From: a candidate division WOR-3 bacterium
Lineage (GTDB): Bacteria > Hydrothermota > Tepidihabitantia > Tepidihabitantales > Tepidihabitantaceae
Direction of reading: 5' to 3'
DNA: 64,000 bases
Assembly: GCA_013177935.1 (NCBI GenBank)
Contig: JABLXZ010000002.1
Span: 248,001-312,000 of the forward strand
The notes under the pieces are model-generated. The model was not told the origin of the DNA, did not search any database, and was given only the letters and a program-made list of their open reading frames with translations. Both the position numbers and the translations under genes were made by a program. Shown in pieces: positions 17,095 through 25,503 of the stretch; within the stretch, counting starts at the first letter, position 1; the number at the start of each line of letters is the position of its first letter.

Positions 17095-17460
17095 TCAATG
17101 CTGGTAGAGCCAGAACGGTTTGAGGATTCGGCGCAGGACTAATATCAGAATGAGGAGGCTGTATCCGGCGCTGATAAGACCGTTGATGAGCCACTGGCGC
17201 CGGGTCAAGCGTTTGACACCAGCAAGACGCAGCGAGGCAAGATGGATGAGGAGTAACCCGGTGATGTTAGTGAGCCAGTAACCGGCGATGATACCCGGCG
17301 TGAAAAGCCGGGGCGAGAAAAGAGAGAAAAGGCAGGCAAAAAGATAGGCAAGGGGAAGGTTGATAAACAGGTCGTTCCACCAGGACAAAGGCGAAAGGAG
17401 ATAACCGATGCTGATAAGCAGCCAGTTCAGGAAGTGGTTTTTGGTCCGGTTGAGTCGCAT
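17095..17460 (-). CDS. Small integral membrane protein of unknown function
   Basis: 121 aa with three or four hydrophobic helices (about 12-20, 33-49, 55-77 and 93-112) and a basic N-terminus. I recognise no family. The arrangement recalls small lipid- or cofactor-associated membrane proteins, but that is not evidence of function. It may be co-transcribed with the PrsW gene, which starts 33 bases downstream of its stop. The ATG at 17460 directly follows a perfect -10 box. Confidence 0.6.
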   Translation of the reverse strand: MRLNRTKNHFLNWLLISIGYLLSPLSWWNDLFINLPLAYLFACLFSLFSPRLFTPGIIAGYWLTNITGLLLIHLASLRLAGVKRLTRRQWLINGLISAGYSLLILILVLRRILKPFWLYQH

Positions 17461-17466
17461 TCAGGT

Positions 17467-17495
17467 ATTATAATGCTTGGTATTAGTTCGGGCAA
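17467..17495 (-). promoter_or_regulatory. Leaderless promoter with perfect -10 box
   Basis: Minus strand TTGCCC (17490-17495), 17-base spacer, TATAAT (17467-17472), six bases, ATG. The expected +1 is the A of the start codon. Confidence 0.65.
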
Positions 17496-17504
17496 GGTAT
17501 TGGC

Positions 17505-17533
17505 TTGACCGAAACAGGTAATCGGTTTAAGAT
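17505..17533 (+). promoter_or_regulatory. Promoter for the GT4-ABC operon, divergent (near-leaderless)
   Basis: TTGACC (17505-17510), 17-base spacer, TAAGAT (17528-17533); the ATG at 17542 begins after eight bases. It is back-to-back with the minus-strand promoter at 17467. Confidence 0.5.
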
Positions 17534-17541
17534 AAGAGCCG

Positions 17542-18663
17542 ATGCGGATACTTGTTGTCAACTGGCGGTGTATTCGGAATCCGGAGGCGGGTGGCGCCGA
17601 GGTCTATTTTCAGGAGGTTTTTCGGCGGCTGGTGGCGCGCGGGCACAGCGTGACCCTGTTGTGTGAACGGTTCAAAGGTGCAGCGGCAGAAGAGGAGATT
17701 GATGGGATAAGGATTTTGCGCCGGGGTGGAAAGTGGACTTTTAATTTCACCGTTTACCGGCAGTTGAGCCGAATCGTGGCTGAGGGCGATTACGATGTTG
17801 TGGTGGACGATTTGAATAAGATTCCGTTTTATTCGCCCTGGTTTGTGAAGAAGCCGGTGGCGGTGCTTTTGATGCACCTTTTCCGGGGGAGTATTTTTAA
17901 GGAGGTTTTCGCACCGCTTGCCGGTTATGTTTACCTGACCGAGAGTATGATTCCGCTGGCGTACAAGGGGTGCCGTTTTGCGGTGTTGTCAGAGAGCTCA
18001 AAGCGGGATGTGGTGCGACTGGGCATTAACCCGGAAATGGTTACCGTGGTGCCGCCGGGCACCGATTTTGAGAAGTTTAAGCCCGACCCCGCGGTACAGC
18101 GGGAACCGGTGGTGCTTCATGTCGGCAGGTTAAAGAAGTACAAGTCAACCGACCATCTGCTTTATGCGGCGCGGATTTTGCAGGAGCGGGGCCGGCAGTT
18201 CAGGGTGGTAATTGTCGGTACGGGTGACGATTTACCCCGTCTGAAGGAACTGAGCAGGAAACTGGGCATCCAGGATACGGTGGTCTTTACCGGTTTTGTT
18301 CCGGAAGAGGAGAAGGTCAAATGGTATCAACGCAGTGCGGTGTTGGTTGAGAGTTCAATCAAAGAGGGGTGGGGGTTGATTGTGATGGAGGCGAACGGTT
18401 GCGGCACGCCGGTGGTTGTTGCCCGCTCACCCGGTCTGGTGGACTCTTCGCGCGATGGGGTCAACGGACTTTTTTACACTTATGGTAATGTTAAAGAGCT
18501 GGCGGATAAGATTGACCGGCTTTTACAGGATGAGGAGTTGCGGTCCCGGCTGGGTGCGCAGGCGATTGATTGGGCGCGGCAGTGGACCTGGGACGGTGCC
18601 GCGGATAAAATTGAAAAGATGCTTTTGCAAACAGTAGAGGAGAGAAAAGATGGGTGCGGATAG
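17542..18663 (+). CDS. GT4 family glycosyltransferase
   Basis: 373 aa, normal length. It opens with MRILVVNWRCIRNPEAGGAE, the acceptor-side glycine-rich start. The donor domain has VLHVGRLKKYKSTDHLL (about 190-206) and the EGWGLIVMEANGCGTPVV motif (about 275-292) with the E-x7-E nucleotide-sugar contact. It shares a transcript with an ABC exporter whose ATPase start overlaps its end by 14 bases. A role in making a glycolipid or polysaccharide that the exporter moves is plausible but inferred. Confidence 0.88.
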   Translation: MRILVVNWRCIRNPEAGGAEVYFQEVFRRLVARGHSVTLLCERFKGAAAEEEIDGIRILRRGGKWTFNFTVYRQLSRIVAEGDYDVVVDDLNKIPFYSPWFVKKPVAVLLMHLFRGSIFKEVFAPLAGYVYLTESMIPLAYKGCRFAVLSESSKRDVVRLGINPEMVTVVPPGTDFEKFKPDPAVQREPVVLHVGRLKKYKSTDHLLYAARILQERGRQFRVVIVGTGDDLPRLKELSRKLGIQDTVVFTGFVPEEEKVKWYQRSAVLVESSIKEGWGLIVMEANGCGTPVVVARSPGLVDSSRDGVNGLFYTYGNVKELADKIDRLLQDEELRSRLGAQAIDWARQWTWDGAADKIEKMLLQTVEERKDGCG

Positions 18664-19654
18664 TATGCCGATGGCACTCGAGTGCCAGAATGTGGTCAAG
18701 AAGTTCCGCCGGGGTAAGGGTTTGAAGCGGCGGATATTAAGGGCGCTGGATGGCGCAACTTTGTCCCTGCGCTCGGGTGAGCTTTTTGGACTTTTGGGAC
18801 CGAACGGTGCCGGCAAGACGACCCTGGTGCGCTGTATCGCCACGCTTTTGATACCCGATGAGGGGACAATTCGGCTTTTCGGGCACGATGTTTTCAAGGA
18901 TACGCTTTTCTGCCGGCAGCAAATCGGGCTCTTGACTTCGGGTGAGCGGACGCTCTACTGGAAACTTTCCGCCCGGGACAATCTGAAGTTCTTTGCCGCG
19001 CTGTACGGGCTTTCGGGTAAGGAGCGCGACCGGCGGATTGAGTACCTCTTAGAGCTGCTGGGACTGAAGGAGGTGGCAAACGAGCGACTGGAGCGTTACT
19101 CCTCGGGAATGAAACAGAAGGTAAGTCTGGCACGGGCGATGCTGCACGACCCCAAACTTTTACTTCTGGACGAGCCAACGCTTGGACTGGACCCGCAGTT
19201 TGGCAGATTTATCCGCCAGTTTATCAAGGAGGAGTTGAACCAAAAGCAGGGCAAGACGATTCTTTTAACCACCCATTATATGGATGAGGCGGATGAGTTG
19301 TGTGAGCGGATCGCCTTTATCAACCGCGGTAAGATTGTTGGCATCAAGTCGCCGGAGGAGTTCAAGCGGGACATCCCTCACAAAGAGGTTCTTTCGGTGC
19401 GCTGTCAGGGCGTCGTGGATATCAGCCGATTGCAGGCGCTGCCCGGGGTGGAGAGGTTGAGCACTGAGAGCCGGGATGGTGTGACAACGGTGAAGATTCT
19501 TGCCCCACGGGCGGAGGGGATTTTGAGCGATGTGATTGAGGCGGTGCGGACTAATGCGAAGATTCTGACGATTGATGTCCAGGAGCCGACCTTGGAGGAT
19601 GTTTTTATCTATATGACCGGCACCTCACTGGCGGCGGACACAACCGAGGAGTGA
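18650..19654 (+). CDS. ABC-2 type transporter ATP-binding protein
   Basis: 334 aa. Walker A GPNGAGKTT (about 47-55), a signature region reading YSSGMKQK rather than LSGGQ (about 148-155), Walker B LLLLDEPT (about 169-176) and the switch histidine in TTHYMDEAD. The extra about 90 residues at the C-terminus are typical of DrrA-like drug, polysaccharide or lipid exporters. It starts inside the end of the glycosyltransferase gene. A second in-frame ATG at 18665 is possible. It works with the two permeases directly downstream. Confidence 0.92.
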   Translation: MGADSMPMALECQNVVKKFRRGKGLKRRILRALDGATLSLRSGELFGLLGPNGAGKTTLVRCIATLLIPDEGTIRLFGHDVFKDTLFCRQQIGLLTSGERTLYWKLSARDNLKFFAALYGLSGKERDRRIEYLLELLGLKEVANERLERYSSGMKQKVSLARAMLHDPKLLLLDEPTLGLDPQFGRFIRQFIKEELNQKQGKTILLTTHYMDEADELCERIAFINRGKIVGIKSPEEFKRDIPHKEVLSVRCQGVVDISRLQALPGVERLSTESRDGVTTVKILAPRAEGILSDVIEAVRTNAKILTIDVQEPTLEDVFIYMTGTSLAADTTEE

Positions 19655-19658
19655 AGCG

Positions 19659-20489
19659 ATGCGGGCGCTGGGTGTGGAACTACGGGCACTGGGTGCCGAG
19701 TTTGGCAAGACGATTCGCATCTGGCTGTCCTACCCGATAATGATTTTCTTCTGGGCGGTTTTTCCGCTCATCTGGGTGATGCCTTATGTATTTCAGGGAA
19801 AGGCGCTGGTGGGTGGCGCAACAAGCGAATCTTTTCGGCAGTTAACCGGTTCCGGGAATTATCTGGCGTTTGTGTTGATTGGTGCGATGATTTCGACCTT
19901 TGTGTTTTCGGCGCTCTGGGGGGTGGGAAACTCGTTGCGCGAAGAGACCTACTGGGGTACAATGGAATACATCATTGCTTCGCCCACGCATCCGCTGGTG
20001 ATTTTAATTGGCAAGACCCTGGCTGAGTGGGCATGGTCAACAGTGATGGCGGTGTTTCAAGCGGCAATCATCGGCATCTTCTTTGGAGTTCGGTTTACCA
20101 TTGACAAAGTTCTGCCGATTATTCTTCTGGTCGGGCTTTTGATGATTGGATTTTACGGGTTTGCCATCGCCTTTGCCGGTTTCACGCTGTTGATTAAAGA
20201 GGTCCACGGCTGGGTTCATACACTGGAATGGATATTCTTTCTGTTTTCACCGATTCGTTATCCGGTGCAGGTGAATCCGATTACCGCGGTGGTGAGTACT
20301 TTGATTCCTTTGACCTGGGCGCTGGTTGCGATTCGAGGGATTATTCTGTTGAATAAGTCGGAGGTTAACTTCTGGCAGACGGTTTTGATTTTAGTGATAA
20401 TGGATGCGGTTCTGCTGACCGCCGGCTACTTTCTTTTTGTCTACTTAGAGAAGAAAACACGGCGCGACGGCACGGTGGGGATGCATTGA
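19659..20489 (+). CDS. ABC-2 type transporter permease (first)
   Basis: 276 aa with about six membrane helices and the ABC-2 signature around YWGTMEYIIASPTHPLVIL. GGAGTGAAGCG precedes the ATG, four bases after the ATPase stop. It should form the membrane channel as a heterodimer with the next gene product. The cargo is unknown; an upstream glycosyltransferase makes a glycan or glycolipid possible. Confidence 0.9.
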   Translation: MRALGVELRALGAEFGKTIRIWLSYPIMIFFWAVFPLIWVMPYVFQGKALVGGATSESFRQLTGSGNYLAFVLIGAMISTFVFSALWGVGNSLREETYWGTMEYIIASPTHPLVILIGKTLAEWAWSTVMAVFQAAIIGIFFGVRFTIDKVLPIILLVGLLMIGFYGFAIAFAGFTLLIKEVHGWVHTLEWIFFLFSPIRYPVQVNPITAVVSTLIPLTWALVAIRGIILLNKSEVNFWQTVLILVIMDAVLLTAGYFLFVYLEKKTRRDGTVGMH

Positions 20490-21373
20490 AAATGAAGAGC
20501 GGTGAAACAGTTTCTACTGGAACAGGGATTCGTAAGGTGCTTAAGGTGTTGCGCCATTATGGGGCGGCAGTCTGGGCGGAGAATATCAAGGAGTGGAAAC
20601 TGGAGTTGACCTACAAGGCGGACTTTGCCCGGGGTTTAATCGACCCGGTGGTGTATCTGCTGCCCTATCTTCTGTACGGGATTGCGCTGGTTGGCGGCAG
20701 GGAGTCGGCAAGTTTGCAAAACCTCGTGGGCACATCGGACATTGTTACTTTTATCACCCTGGGCTATCTTTTTATCGGGTTTCTCAATATGGCGCTGTGG
20801 GCGATGGGGTTCAGTTTGAGAAAGGAGCAGTTTTACGGAACATTAGAGTCGGTCTTTGCCGCACCGGTGCCGCGCTGGGTTTTCAGTATGGGGATGGCGC
20901 TGCACTCAATCTTACACCAGTTGTTGATGATTGCGGTGCAGATTGTTTTTATCCTGTTGGTATTCAGCATCAAAATCAACCCCTTAGGACTGTTGCCAAC
21001 ACTTTTGGTGATTGGCTTGATGCTCGTGGCACTTTACGGTATCGGGATGTTTATGGCAAGTTTTACCCTGCTTTTTAAGCAGGGGTGGCTGGTGAGCGAG
21101 GCGCTTTCCAGCATATTGATGATTCTTACCCCGATTGCCTATCCGCTGGCGGTGCTTCCGGTCTTTTTAAAGAAACTTGCACTGTTCGTACCCACAACCT
21201 ATGGGATATTGACCGCGCGCCACTTTCTGATGGGCGAGAAGATTGACTTCACTTTAACCGATGCGTTTGTCCGGCTCGGGCTTTTGTCTTTGTTGTGGGT
21301 TGGTTTTGGCTTGTTTGTGTTTATGCTGATTGACCATCGGACCCGGCGTTCTGGAACATTGAGCCACTACTGA
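20486..21373 (+). CDS. ABC-2 type transporter permease (second)
   Basis: 295 aa from a TTG in a TTGA overlap with the preceding stop, with GGTGGGG five bases before it; ATG 20492 is the alternative. An amphipathic N-terminal region is followed by about six helices and the conserved LRKEQFYGTLESVFAAPVPR segment. Homologous in layout to the first permease, so a heterodimeric exporter is expected. TTGA coupling is also used by the GH130 and DUF4416 genes in this window, which favours the TTG. Confidence 0.88.
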   Translation: MKMKSGETVSTGTGIRKVLKVLRHYGAAVWAENIKEWKLELTYKADFARGLIDPVVYLLPYLLYGIALVGGRESASLQNLVGTSDIVTFITLGYLFIGFLNMALWAMGFSLRKEQFYGTLESVFAAPVPRWVFSMGMALHSILHQLLMIAVQIVFILLVFSIKINPLGLLPTLLVIGLMLVALYGIGMFMASFTLLFKQGWLVSEALSSILMILTPIAYPLAVLPVFLKKLALFVPTTYGILTARHFLMGEKIDFTLTDAFVRLGLLSLLWVGFGLFVFMLIDHRTRRSGTLSHY

Positions 21374-21374
21374 A

Positions 21375-22295
21375 ATGAAGATTGGTATTACGCTTGGCGA
21401 CCCGGCAGGAGTTGGTCCGGAAACGGTACTGCGGGCGCTGCAGGAAACAACGCGCTGGGATGTTTTGCTCATCGGTGCCGAGGAGGTTTTGGTGCGGGAG
21501 TCAAGACGACTGAAAGTTGATTATGATGGTGCCGAGGTGATTGACACAGGACCAGTTGGTAAGTATGAGTACGGCAGGGTGCAAAAAAATTGTGGTGAGG
21601 CGGCGTTGCGAGCGCTGGAAAAAGGGGTGGAGTTGTTGAAAAATGGCACGATTGGTGCACTTGTTACCGCACCGGTTTCCAAGGAGGCGTTAAGGCTTGC
21701 CGGTTTTCCGTTTCCGGGGCAGACCGAGTTTATTGCCCAACGGTTAGGCGCCCGGCGCTATGCGATGCTTGCCTGGTCAAGACGGTTCAAGGTAATTTTT
21801 GTGACAATCCATCTGCCAGTCAGGCAGGTTGCCTCCCTGATTACCGCCCGCGCGGTGCGGGAGAAGATATTACTCCTTGACGACTTTTTAAGGCGAGAAA
21901 GCCGAAAGCGATTTAATAGAAGAAGGCAACCAAAGATTGGGGTATTTGCCTTCAACCCGCATGGTAAGGAGTTCTCTCTGGGTGAGGAACGGCGAATTGA
22001 AAGCGCGATCAAAGCGGCACAGAGAAAAGGGATAGCGGCGGCAGGACCGATTCCGGCCGATGCCATTTTTGCCCATCTGGATGATTTTGATGGGTTCGTC
22101 GCGATGTACCACGACCAGGCGATGATTCCGGCAAAGATTCTATCCCGAGGGAGGGGGGTTAATGTAACCTTGGGGCTAAAAAAGTTTCGGACCTCTCCGC
22201 TGCACGGCGTTGCTTTTGATATTGCGGGCAAAGGTCTGGCATCACACCACTCAACGCTTGCCGCAATTCAACTTGCCCGGAAACTTGCCCGATAA
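21375..22295 (+). CDS. pdxA: 4-hydroxythreonine-4-phosphate dehydrogenase (PdxA)
   Basis: 306 aa, slightly shorter than the usual 325-330. It opens MKIGITLGDPAGVGPETVLR, and ALVTAPVSKEA and GQTEFIAQRLG lie mid-protein. Metal-binding histidines are visible in TIHLPVRQV and MYHDQAMIP, and the end has the GKGLASHHSTLAAIQLA stretch. PdxA oxidises 4-phosphohydroxy-L-threonine in DXP-dependent pyridoxal phosphate synthesis; PdxA2-type paralogues act in sugar-acid breakdown. No other pdx gene is in the window. It follows the ABC operon by one base. Confidence 0.9.
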   Translation: MKIGITLGDPAGVGPETVLRALQETTRWDVLLIGAEEVLVRESRRLKVDYDGAEVIDTGPVGKYEYGRVQKNCGEAALRALEKGVELLKNGTIGALVTAPVSKEALRLAGFPFPGQTEFIAQRLGARRYAMLAWSRRFKVIFVTIHLPVRQVASLITARAVREKILLLDDFLRRESRKRFNRRRQPKIGVFAFNPHGKEFSLGEERRIESAIKAAQRKGIAAAGPIPADAIFAHLDDFDGFVAMYHDQAMIPAKILSRGRGVNVTLGLKKFRTSPLHGVAFDIAGKGLASHHSTLAAIQLARKLAR

Positions 22296-22366
22296 AGCAT
22301 TTTAACCAAGTGCGCCCGATTGTTTAACACATTGATAATCAGTCAGTTATAACCGCAAAATAAAAT

Positions 22367-22500
22367 GTGAGGTGGATGCGGCCAGGGCCGGTTTCAGGCG
22401 AGGCTTTTTTGGTGGGATTGGAATGCGAGGGCATTCCTTTGGGCTTTTTGAGGAGTTTGAGATGCCGTTCCGTCGCCTGAAACAACCGCCTCCACCTCAC
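22367..22500. repeat. 134-bp nested inverted-repeat element
   Basis: The outer arms GTGAGGTGGATGCGG (22367-22381) and CCGCCTCCACCTCAC (22486-22500) pair at 14 of 15 positions. Inner arms GTTTCAGGCGA (22391-22401) and TCGCCTGAAAC (22473-22483) pair perfectly over 11. A central hairpin GGAATGC-gagg-GCATTCC spans 22420-22437. Two similar GGCTTTTT tracts flank the central hairpin. It lies between pdxA and asnA and holds no reading frame. It could be a small non-autonomous mobile element or a structured RNA. Confidence 0.75.
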
Positions 22501-22610
22501 CAAATTGTGGTTAATTTTAACACCCCCTAAACCTTTTGTCAACAAAAATCTTTAATTAAATTTTCGGCGGGCAAATTAACCCGGGCGGGAGTTTTTGGTA
22601 TTACTAATCC

Positions 22611-22639
22611 TTGACAGATTGATTTGCCATTGTTATCCT
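22611..22639 (+). promoter_or_regulatory. Promoter for asnA
   Basis: TTGACA (22611-22616), 17-base spacer, TATCCT (22634-22639). It gives a leader of about 58 bases ending in AAAAAGGAG and the ATG at 22704. The rest of the 22296-22703 gap holds the inverted-repeat element and an A/T-rich stretch at 22510-22570 with no gene. Confidence 0.6.
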
Positions 22640-22703
22640 TTTAAAGCCGGTATTCCTTAAAACATAAAGTAAAAAGTCAATTAACAAAAAGGAGTGTGTA
22701 AGG

Positions 22704-23960
22704 ATGAAGAAAAAACAGAAAAAAGCGGTAAAGAAAACCGCACGCAAGACGGTTAAAAAAGTTCCCAAGAAAAAAGTAACCAAGAAGACACCGAAGAAAG
22801 CACAGCTGAAGAGTGCGGCACCGACGCTTCTTGACCGGAAGCGAGCGGACCTGGCTGGTCCTGGTGTCGGCACCTATGAAGAGGTAGAAAAGGTTTTGCC
22901 GACCGATTATCAGCCGATTCTGCCGCCCTTGAAGCGGATGGATGCGCTCTTTATGGTCAAGGAGTACATTGAGAAGAACCTGTGCCGGGAATTAAACCTG
23001 CATATGGTTCAGGTACCCTTGATTGTGGAGCGGGAGTCCGGTGTTAACGACTATCTTGACCGGGATGGTTCAAGGACGCCGGTCGAATTTCCCTGCGGTT
23101 TAGGGATTTCTCCCCGAATCAACGCCCAGATTGTGCAGGCAGCGACGAAGTGGAAGCGGATGGCGCTGGCGCAGTTCGGATGCAAGGTAGGCGAGGGGAT
23201 TTGCACCGATATGCGAGCGGTAAGGAAGGATTACTTCCTCGACCACGACCACTCTTCTTATGTTGACCAGTGGGACTGGGAGAAGGTTATTACCGCGGAG
23301 GACCGAAACCTTGATTTTCTCAAAGATGTCGTACGGAAAATCTGGAAGGTGATTGTTGGAGCGTCTCACCTTGTTCAGGAGCAGTTCCCGGAGTTGCGCA
23401 CGACAAAGTATCCACCGATTCCTGAAGAGTTGACCTTCATCCATGCCGAGGAGATTCTCGAAATGTATCCGGACCTACCACGCAAGCAGCGCGAGACCAA
23501 ACTGCTTCAGGAGTATGCACCGGCGGTATTCATCATCGGGATTGGCTATCCTCTGGCAGATGGGTTACCCCATGAGATGCGAGCGGCAGACTATGACGAT
23601 TGGATTACCGATACTTCGCACTGGACCGGTAAGCCGACGCACGGGTTGAACGGCGACATCCTGGTCTGGAATCCAGTGACCAGAAGGCGGCACGAGTTGA
23701 CTTCAATGGGTATCCGTGTGACGAAGGAGACCCTGGTTCAGCAGTTGAAGATGGCGAAACAGGAGCATTTCCTTGAGTTGCCCTATCATCAGGCGATTAT
23801 GAATGACCGGGTTCCTCTATCAATCGGTGGCGGCATCGGGCAGTCGCGAACCTATATGTATCTGTTGCGCACCGCGAGCCTGGGTGAGGTTTCGGTTACG
23901 GTCTGGCCCAAAGTGCTAAAAGAGATTTGTGCGAAACGGAACATCATCTTTCTTGAGTAG
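22704..23960 (+). CDS. asnA: Aspartate-ammonia ligase (AsnA) with lysine-rich N-terminal tail
   Basis: 418 aa against about 330 for E. coli AsnA. The core (about 70-418) carries YVDQWDWEKVI, DYDDWITDTSHW, HGLNGDILVWNP and IGGGIGQSR, which form the ATP and aspartate sites of this class II synthetase-like fold. It makes asparagine from aspartate and ammonia. Residues 1-38 are mostly Lys with Ala, Thr and Val (KKxxKK, TARKTVKK), like the tails of histone H1-type bacterial proteins. An AAAAAGGAG site precedes ATG 22704, so the tail is translated. The tail may bind nucleic acid, but that is inference. Confidence 0.93.
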   Translation: MKKKQKKAVKKTARKTVKKVPKKKVTKKTPKKAQLKSAAPTLLDRKRADLAGPGVGTYEEVEKVLPTDYQPILPPLKRMDALFMVKEYIEKNLCRELNLHMVQVPLIVERESGVNDYLDRDGSRTPVEFPCGLGISPRINAQIVQAATKWKRMALAQFGCKVGEGICTDMRAVRKDYFLDHDHSSYVDQWDWEKVITAEDRNLDFLKDVVRKIWKVIVGASHLVQEQFPELRTTKYPPIPEELTFIHAEEILEMYPDLPRKQRETKLLQEYAPAVFIIGIGYPLADGLPHEMRAADYDDWITDTSHWTGKPTHGLNGDILVWNPVTRRRHELTSMGIRVTKETLVQQLKMAKQEHFLELPYHQAIMNDRVPLSIGGGIGQSRTYMYLLRTASLGEVSVTVWPKVLKEICAKRNIIFLE

Positions 23961-24117
23961 GTGGTGCCGGACGATTAAAAAATGGTGAGGGTCACGGAAA
24001 GCCCAGTTACGCGGCAATTTTGTTGACCGAGCCGTTTGTAGTGTACCGGGCCTTCGTGCCCTCAATATTTAGACTACCGGAAAATCTTTAAGGATTCAAG
24101 TCCGGCGTGCACGAATA
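23961..24117. other. Intergenic region between asnA and the flavoprotein gene
   Basis: No gene recognised. GATTCAAGTCC near 24093 resembles a tRNA T-loop, but no acceptor or T-stem pairs around it. GGCAATT...GTTGACCG (24023-24040) resembles a segment at 42262-42281. Confidence 0.3.
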
Positions 24118-24145
24118 TTATCATCGTCCATTATTATCATAACAT
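24118..24145 (+). promoter_or_regulatory. Possible weak promoter for the flavoprotein gene
   Basis: TTATCA (24118-24123), 16-base spacer, TAACAT (24140-24145), then six bases to the ATG. Each box matches consensus at four positions. No Shine-Dalgarno precedes the ATG. Confidence 0.3.
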
Positions 24146-24151
24146 TATGAT

Positions 24152-25483
24152 ATGTCTGATGTTATTGACCTGGCAGTGATTGGCGGTGGGGCTGCTGGTC
24201 TTGCCTGTGCACTTGAGGGGGGTAGGTTGGGGTTGAGGGTTCTGGTGCTGGAGAAGACGGCTCGGTGTGGTAATAAGGTTGCATTAACCGGAGGCAAAAG
24301 GTGTAATTTTACCCATTTAGAGGCACCAAATTTGATGGCTAAAAGGTTTGATTGCCCAAGAGAGAAAATTTTGCCTTTACTGCGGCGGTTTCCTCCGCAA
24401 GAGGCGATTAAATTCTTTCAAGCCCTCGGAATAGAACCGCAGGTTGATGAAGATGGATGCGTCTGGGTTAGCAGAAAGAGTTCGCCACTATCAATCAAGG
24501 CAAGAGATAGGACATTGGGGCGTGACAACCGACTATCAGACAGCAGGGAACAGGGAAAAACGCAAACTGGTGCAGGGGTATTGCGGGAACGGTTAGTTGG
24601 TGCAGTGCTGCGGGTTAATGGCGAGATAAGGACGATGGCATATGTTAGCGAGATACTGCCCGGTTGGTGGGTAGTTCTTAAAAGCGGTGAGAAGATAAAG
24701 GCGAGGAGTGTGGTTGTGGCGACCGGTGGCGCCAGTTATCCCCAAACCGGTTCAACCGGTGATGGTAATCGGCTGGTTCAGGCATTAGGTATCAAAACAA
24801 CGCCATTTTTCCCGGCGCTTGCCGCTTTGATGCCAGCAGAGGCGATTGAAGATTTTGCGGGAATCAGCCATCCTGCGGTTGAGGTCAGGCTGAATTTACC
24901 CAATGTTGCCCCGAGACAGGGGAATTTCATTTTTGCCCACAAGTACATTTCTGGTTCCGCGGTGATGAATATGTCCGGTTTTGCTGCCCGGGCGTTGATG
25001 GGAGGCGAGAAGGTAAGGCTCAGTGTTGACTGGGTGCCGGATAAGAGTTACGAGGAGTTAAAAGCCTATTTTAATCGACTGCGGCAGGAACGCCCTCTGA
25101 TTCAGGCAAAGACCGCTTTGACCGGGTTTGTTGCCCGGAAGATAGCAACTTTTATATGTTATCGGGCAGATGTGGTGCCCGATAGCAAATTGAGTAATTT
25201 GAGCAAGGTAGCGGTTAGCCGACTGATTGAACAACTCAAAGGGACATCGTTTGAGATTATCGGTACTGAGCCGATCGAACGGGCGACCGTGACCGGTGGT
25301 GGAGTTAGTCTGGATGAGGTGGATATGAGGACGATGGAGGCGGTTCGGTTTCCCGGACTTTTTATTATCGGCGAGGCGCTGGATATCTGGGCGGAAACCG
25401 GTGGTTACAATTTGCATTTTGCCTGGGCTTCCGGAGTCACCGCAGCGCGGGCGATGGCATCGTCAGCAGGGACAGGAGGATAG
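24152..25483 (+). CDS. YhiN/HI0933 family FAD-dependent oxidoreductase
   Basis: 443 aa. The N-terminal dinucleotide-binding motif is VIGGGAAGLACALEGGRLG (about 9-27), followed by the family mark GNKVALTGGKRCNFTH (about 40-55). VVVATGGASYPQTGSTGDG (about 189-207) and the C-terminal GEALDIWAETGGYNLHFAWA stretch also match. These flavoproteins are widespread and mostly unassigned; BaiN-type members act on bile acid intermediates, but that role should not be assumed. Residues about 108-145, where relatives usually read VFP and a helix, are replaced by a polar, poorly conserved stretch, possibly an insertion. Confidence 0.88.
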   Translation: MSDVIDLAVIGGGAAGLACALEGGRLGLRVLVLEKTARCGNKVALTGGKRCNFTHLEAPNLMAKRFDCPREKILPLLRRFPPQEAIKFFQALGIEPQVDEDGCVWVSRKSSPLSIKARDRTLGRDNRLSDSREQGKTQTGAGVLRERLVGAVLRVNGEIRTMAYVSEILPGWWVVLKSGEKIKARSVVVATGGASYPQTGSTGDGNRLVQALGIKTTPFFPALAALMPAEAIEDFAGISHPAVEVRLNLPNVAPRQGNFIFAHKYISGSAVMNMSGFAARALMGGEKVRLSVDWVPDKSYEELKAYFNRLRQERPLIQAKTALTGFVARKIATFICYRADVVPDSKLSNLSKVAVSRLIEQLKGTSFEIIGTEPIERATVTGGGVSLDEVDMRTMEAVRFPGLFIIGEALDIWAETGGYNLHFAWASGVTAARAMASSAGTGG

Positions 25484-25503
25484 GCAGGGATAAGTGTCTG
25501 ACC

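Noticed and set aside
24085-24120. tRNA-like T-loop (GATTCAAGTCC)
   Set aside because: The T-stem is only three pairs and no acceptor, D or anticodon arms can be formed around it on either strand.
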